NCBI GenBank assembly: GCA_034401795.1
Contig: CM067366.1
Location: 78,793,470 to 78,857,469, forward strand
Length of the DNA stretch: 64,000 nucleotides
Direction of reading: 5' to 3'
Origin: Chaetoderma sp. LZ-2023a
Taxonomy: Eukaryota > Mollusca > Caudofoveata > Chaetodermatida > Chaetodermatidae
Shown piece by piece: positions 61,047 to 64,000 of this stretch. The position numbers and the translations under genes are program-made. The notes beneath the pieces were generated by a model. It saw nothing but the letters and a program-made list of their open reading frames with translations. It searched no databases and had not been told where the DNA came from. Position 1 is the first letter of the stretch; each line of letters starts with the position of its first letter.

Positions 61047-62538
61047 AGCCCCCGCTTTGCCTCGTTTTGCTTACTACTCTTATAAAACTTTTGACCAATC
61101 CATTCCAGCCATTCGCGTACTCCGAGGATAGACCTGAACATTGGCAAAGCAGTACTTGAGTGATGGGATCTGTCGGATTTCGGTCTCAATAATGGATTTT
61201 GCTTTGGCAACCATTCCTAATCTCAAGCTTAATGGCTTACTTGACGGACGTCCTCTGTCAGTTTTTCGTATCGTTTTCTACTCTACCTGGCGCCGGACGT
61301 TACCACGTCCGTGTCCGGCCCCTTGCTCATTAGGCTTGCGCCTGCATTCTACAAGGGTGCTGTGACGTAGTGACCATATGGCCCGCCTGACTCACCAACA
61401 TCTGGTGCTGTTGGTCGCTTTTACAGAAACTCGGTTACCGTTATCACGGTCCCACGGTAAGTCGGTCGCTACGTCATTTCTATGAGTCATCCAGCTTATG
61501 CTACCTGTACTCTGTCCGTAGTACCCTACCGACGCTCCTGCTTGAATATTTGGAAACTATTGGTCATAACTTCTGCTGAATACTATAAACGGTTGTGCCG
61601 CTGCTACAGCAACAACTTTCATCTTTTAATTACCGCCAGATACCATCAACTCACAACCCTAGGTCCTTCTCCATTCTATCCAATTTCACTCAATATTTCG
61701 GCTATAGTTTCGCGTCAGTTTCGCATCGACTCCCTATTGATGCATCCAGTTATCCGTTCATTAACTCATCTGGTATTCACAAATACAATAATTTCACTGG
61801 GCCATCCCTGCAAATATAAGATGTCCCCGGGGTCATGACTCCCCGTACGACAATCCGATATCCACATACGCCCCGCAACCAAAGTTAATTGACCATCTCT
61901 CTTAAGGCCCTAAGAGAGTGTCAACTAACTCGTTGTGCCCTATCAACAACCCAAACCTATACCAGCAGCTCCGAACGGATACCACCTGAAATCTCCGAAA
62001 CTACCAACAATCCCCTAGCCCACGTTACAGCTCGATATGCTATACATACATACTTGTCCGAGTAGCGGAATACTCGGAAATACGTTAGTAGCAGTCATTA
62101 GTATATAGCCAATAATTATACAAACATACATGTCCGGGTAGTGGTGCGCACTTGACCGCCCCCGGAAACACAGTAATAGCATCATTAAACCGTGGACGTA
62201 ACCCGTCTCACGCGTAACTTAACAATAAAGGCGAGCAATCGGTACAGTTTAAAACAAGTGAATATATATCACATAATGTATTAATATAAACTGCCGCTAC
62301 TGCCTGCAGCGACAACATGGTCAGCAGCGACACACTTTTCGCGTGTCGTAATGATTCGTCGTCACACGACACAGCATTATAGTTCAAAATCTTAATCCTA
62401 CAGTGCAAATACCATTACTGATCATGTGAATTTTTCCTATTACTAAAACAGTACACAGTATGATAAAGTTCGCGCCACAATCATTAATATTCACCAATTA
62501 TTGTTCCAGTAGAAACATATAAAGTTAGTGCAAAAATG
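61047..62538. other. About 1.5 kb between envelope stop and PPT, no gene recognised
   Basis: The segment is more GC-rich than the surrounding DNA and holds only short open frames on either strand (longest 118 codons, + strand, low plausibility). It has hairpins, e.g. CTCTCTTAAGGCCCTAAGAGAG around 61893-61917 and GGACG...CGTCC around 61300. It would be an unusually long 3' untranslated part for a retroelement; a decayed accessory frame or a nested insertion are possible. Confidence 0.5.
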
Positions 62539-63459
62539 TCATGGTGATACCTCCAAGCGGTCTATGCTCACGTTAGGATCCACCACGTCAACGTACGTCT
62601 CCATCTCTATCCATTCGGCAGCCGTCGGGTCGATCTCAGTCCTGGCGTTAGCATTAGGCGACGACCCGGCTGCCATCCGCAGCGGCTCCGGTAGAGCTGC
62701 AGGTCTCCGGGGCTGCTGGGTCTGAATAGTTGGTGCAATGATATGCGGTTCACTACTATGGGCCGCACGTGGCTTGCATTTATGGGCCGCACGTGGCTTG
62801 CATTTAAGCGCATTCCACATGCGTGATAACACGCCACATTTATATAATATAAGCACAATTACTAACACAACTACGAAGGAACCCGTTGAATATGATACGA
62901 AAGAATGTACCCCAATGCCATCGACCATCACCGGGTCGATCATGGATAACGGTGCTAGCGGCACGTACTTAGACTTCTGTAAATGGTTCCACGGTTGTAG
63001 CTCTAAATGGTCAACTATCATGGATTGATTTAGAACGCCAGACACATCCAAATGGGGCATTTCAATGGCTAGGCCTATTCGAGTGTACGTCCGACTATAA
63101 GACGCCACAGGCTCGAATCGCCAGCCCCTCCCACTATACCCGCATTTTCCAGACATCAACGCATACACACCATTACTCACCATACATCGGTCCGTCAGTC
63201 GTCCGTCGCAATGAATTTCCACCGTCTCGCCGAACGTTTGCAACACTACTCCGATTTTCTCGTTGGCAAATAATTTACTAATGGTTACGTTTGACTTCGT
63301 TAGTTGAATATTACAGTTGCTATCAGTCGCATTTGTCAGTACACTCACAATACAGGGTACGTGGGTCTTGTCGACCCGTAGTTGTCCCTGGCACACCCTA
63401 GGGTCGGCACCACGACATTCCGACGCATATACTTGATACCATGCTAAACCACAACGCCA
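62539..63459 (-). CDS. Envelope-like membrane glycoprotein of an LTR retroelement
   Basis: The minus-strand frame is open from a stop at 63460-63462 to the stop at 62539, about 306 codons, with no ATG near its start (first usable start GTG at 63396; numbering from there). It has six ectodomain cysteines (residues 2, 15, 28, 63, 71, 85), three N-glycosylation sequons (NAT22, NVT36, NQS123), one hydrophobic span FVVVLVIVLILY at about 174-185, then a basic, Pro-rich tail of about 100 residues in which KCKPRAAH occurs twice in tandem. Layout and position between a pol-like tail and a PPT/LTR fit an envelope protein, whose usual role is membrane fusion in infectious retroelements. It is short for a full envelope, so the surface part may be lost or supplied by splicing. 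Family not identified. Confidence 0.6.
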   Translation of the reverse strand, partial: WRCGLAWYQVYASECRGADPRVCQGQLRVDKTHVPCIVSVLTNATDSNCNIQLTKSNVTISKLFANEKIGVVLQTFGETVEIHCDGRLTDRCMVSNGVYALMSGKCGYSGRGWRFEPVASYSRTYTRIGLAIEMPHLDVSGVLNQSMIVDHLELQPWNHLQKSKYVPLAPLSMIDPVMVDGIGVHSFVSYSTGSFVVVLVIVLILYKCGVLSRMWNALKCKPRAAHKCKPRAAHSSEPHIIAPTIQTQQPRRPAALPEPLRMAAGSSPNANARTEIDPTAAEWIEMETYVDVVDPNVSIDRLEVSP

Positions 63460-63576
63460 TTATACACAATTTAAACGAATACATTTTAGTATCTTGCGAA
63501 CAAATTTAGTCTTAATTGTTATGATATTTTACGTACTGGCTATTTGCGATGTTACAGTATAGCGATACAATACACA

Positions 63577-64000
63577 CTATCGGCGGTTGTGCCGCTGAAT
63601 AACGGCATTTATACGACTGACGAAATCAGCGTATAGCACGTCATCGTAAGAGGCGGAGTTTATCACGCCAATCCGGAGTCGCTTGTTACCGGATTCGTTC
63701 TCCCGCCCATACCCTTGCTTTCGCTTCAAGTCTAACCTGAGTTGCTTGCTGTCAGAATCGTCATCTGGTATATGTCTGCGCTTGCGCAGCATATAAGGAT
63801 GCGATGGAAGCATCTCCATTGGTTCAGAGAGCAGCTCTGGTGCCGCCTCTGGAGCGTCAATCACCATGGGCCTGGGAGTTCCTATGACGTCACTTGGTGA
63901 CTCATGGTTTCGACTGCGATTCGTATTGGGTTGCACCCTTTTCCGGTCAACCCTCTTACCCCCTGTACGCACCTCTGGCTCCGTATCCGAAGCTGGCCGC
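63577..64000 (-). CDS. C-terminal tail of a retroelement polyprotein (partial, off window edge)
   Basis: The frame is open from the right edge of the window to a stop at 63577 (140 codons visible). It is strongly basic with KR-rich stretches and contains HPYMLRKRRHIPDDD. A P-Y-x-L-R-x-R motif near the end is common downstream of the integrase domain in Ty3/gypsy polyproteins (family knowledge, loosely applied). It lies about 115 bp upstream of the envelope-like frame in the same orientation. Integrase catalytic residues would lie outside the window, so the assignment rests on context. Confidence 0.45.
   Translation of the reverse strand, partial: RPASDTEPEVRTGGKRVDRKRVQPNTNRSRNHESPSDVIGTPRPMVIDAPEAAPELLSEPMEMLPSHPYMLRKRRHIPDDDSDSKQLRLDLKRKQGYGRENESGNKRLRIGVINSASYDDVLYADFVSRINAVIQRHNRR

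Noticed and set aside
61291-61297. TGGCGCC, like a tRNA-Lys primer-binding site, on the + strand
   Set aside because: The retroelement reads on the minus strand and its 3' LTR lies to the left. A + strand PBS here does not fit and no adjacent LTR edge is visible.
61482-61838. 118-codon + strand open frame
   Set aside because: Antisense to the retroelement, no recognisable domain, overlapped by another frame of similar length.
62528-63028. + strand frames of 65 and 96 codons
   Set aside because: They are antisense shadows of the envelope-like frame.

Overview
This is a window of AT-rich eukaryotic (metazoan) DNA. Genes are split by GT-AG introns, exons are short, and most of the sequence is non-coding and packed with foldback MITEs, tandem repeats and retroelement remains. 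The repeat types resemble those of marine invertebrates, for example a dispersed element starting TTAGCTCACCTGGCC and the TTAA-flanked palindromic MITEs. A lophotrochozoan or invertebrate deuterostome is plausible, but the phylum cannot be fixed from this sequence alone.

From left to right: (1) about 1-8.1 kb holds the last four recognisable coding exons of ARHGEF17 (a Rho guanine-nucleotide exchange factor) on the + strand. Its introns contain foldback MITEs, a 1.3-kb dispersed element nested in a MITE, and a roughly 960-bp minisatellite of a 20-bp unit. (2) 8.1-24.5 kb is gene-poor, with microsatellites and three foldback families. (3) 24.54-24.76 kb is the convincing last exon of an unidentified + strand gene with a poly(A) signal. 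(4) 29.05-49.15 kb is the complete ribosomal protein S3 gene (RPS3) on the minus strand: 248 codons in five coding exons, plus an inferred 3'UTR exon joined directly after the stop codon. The tiny first exon (MANPISKKRK) lies 10.5 kb upstream of exon 2. Intron 1 has been expanded by a decayed DIRS/Ngaro-type tyrosine-recombinase retroelement (about 39.9-48.5 kb), which itself carries a 1.3-kb hAT-type element and other foldbacks. (5) 60.3-64.0 kb is the 3' part of an LTR retroelement on the minus strand: pol tail, membrane-anchored envelope-like protein, polypurine tract and 3' LTR. The LTR lies about 1 kb upstream of RPS3 in the same orientation.

The main structural point is that 41,136-50,733 and 51,234-60,836 are the same 9.6 kb in direct orientation. 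They are separated by exactly 500 N, and the repeat runs right up to both edges of the gap. This is the signature of two overlapping contigs (probably two haplotypes) that a scaffolder failed to merge. The second RPS3 first exon, second DIRS and second hAT element are therefore probably not real extra copies. If merged, the locus reads simply: LTR retroelement, RPS3 promoter and exon 1, DIRS in intron 1, RPS3 exons 2-5.

Functionally the only host genes seen are a cytoskeletal signalling GEF, a housekeeping ribosomal gene with a TOP-type start, and one unknown. The rest is mobile DNA. No new defence or metabolic system is visible. The most interesting material is the layered mobile-element history of RPS3 intron 1, the envelope-bearing retroelement beside the RPS3 promoter, and the foldback families.
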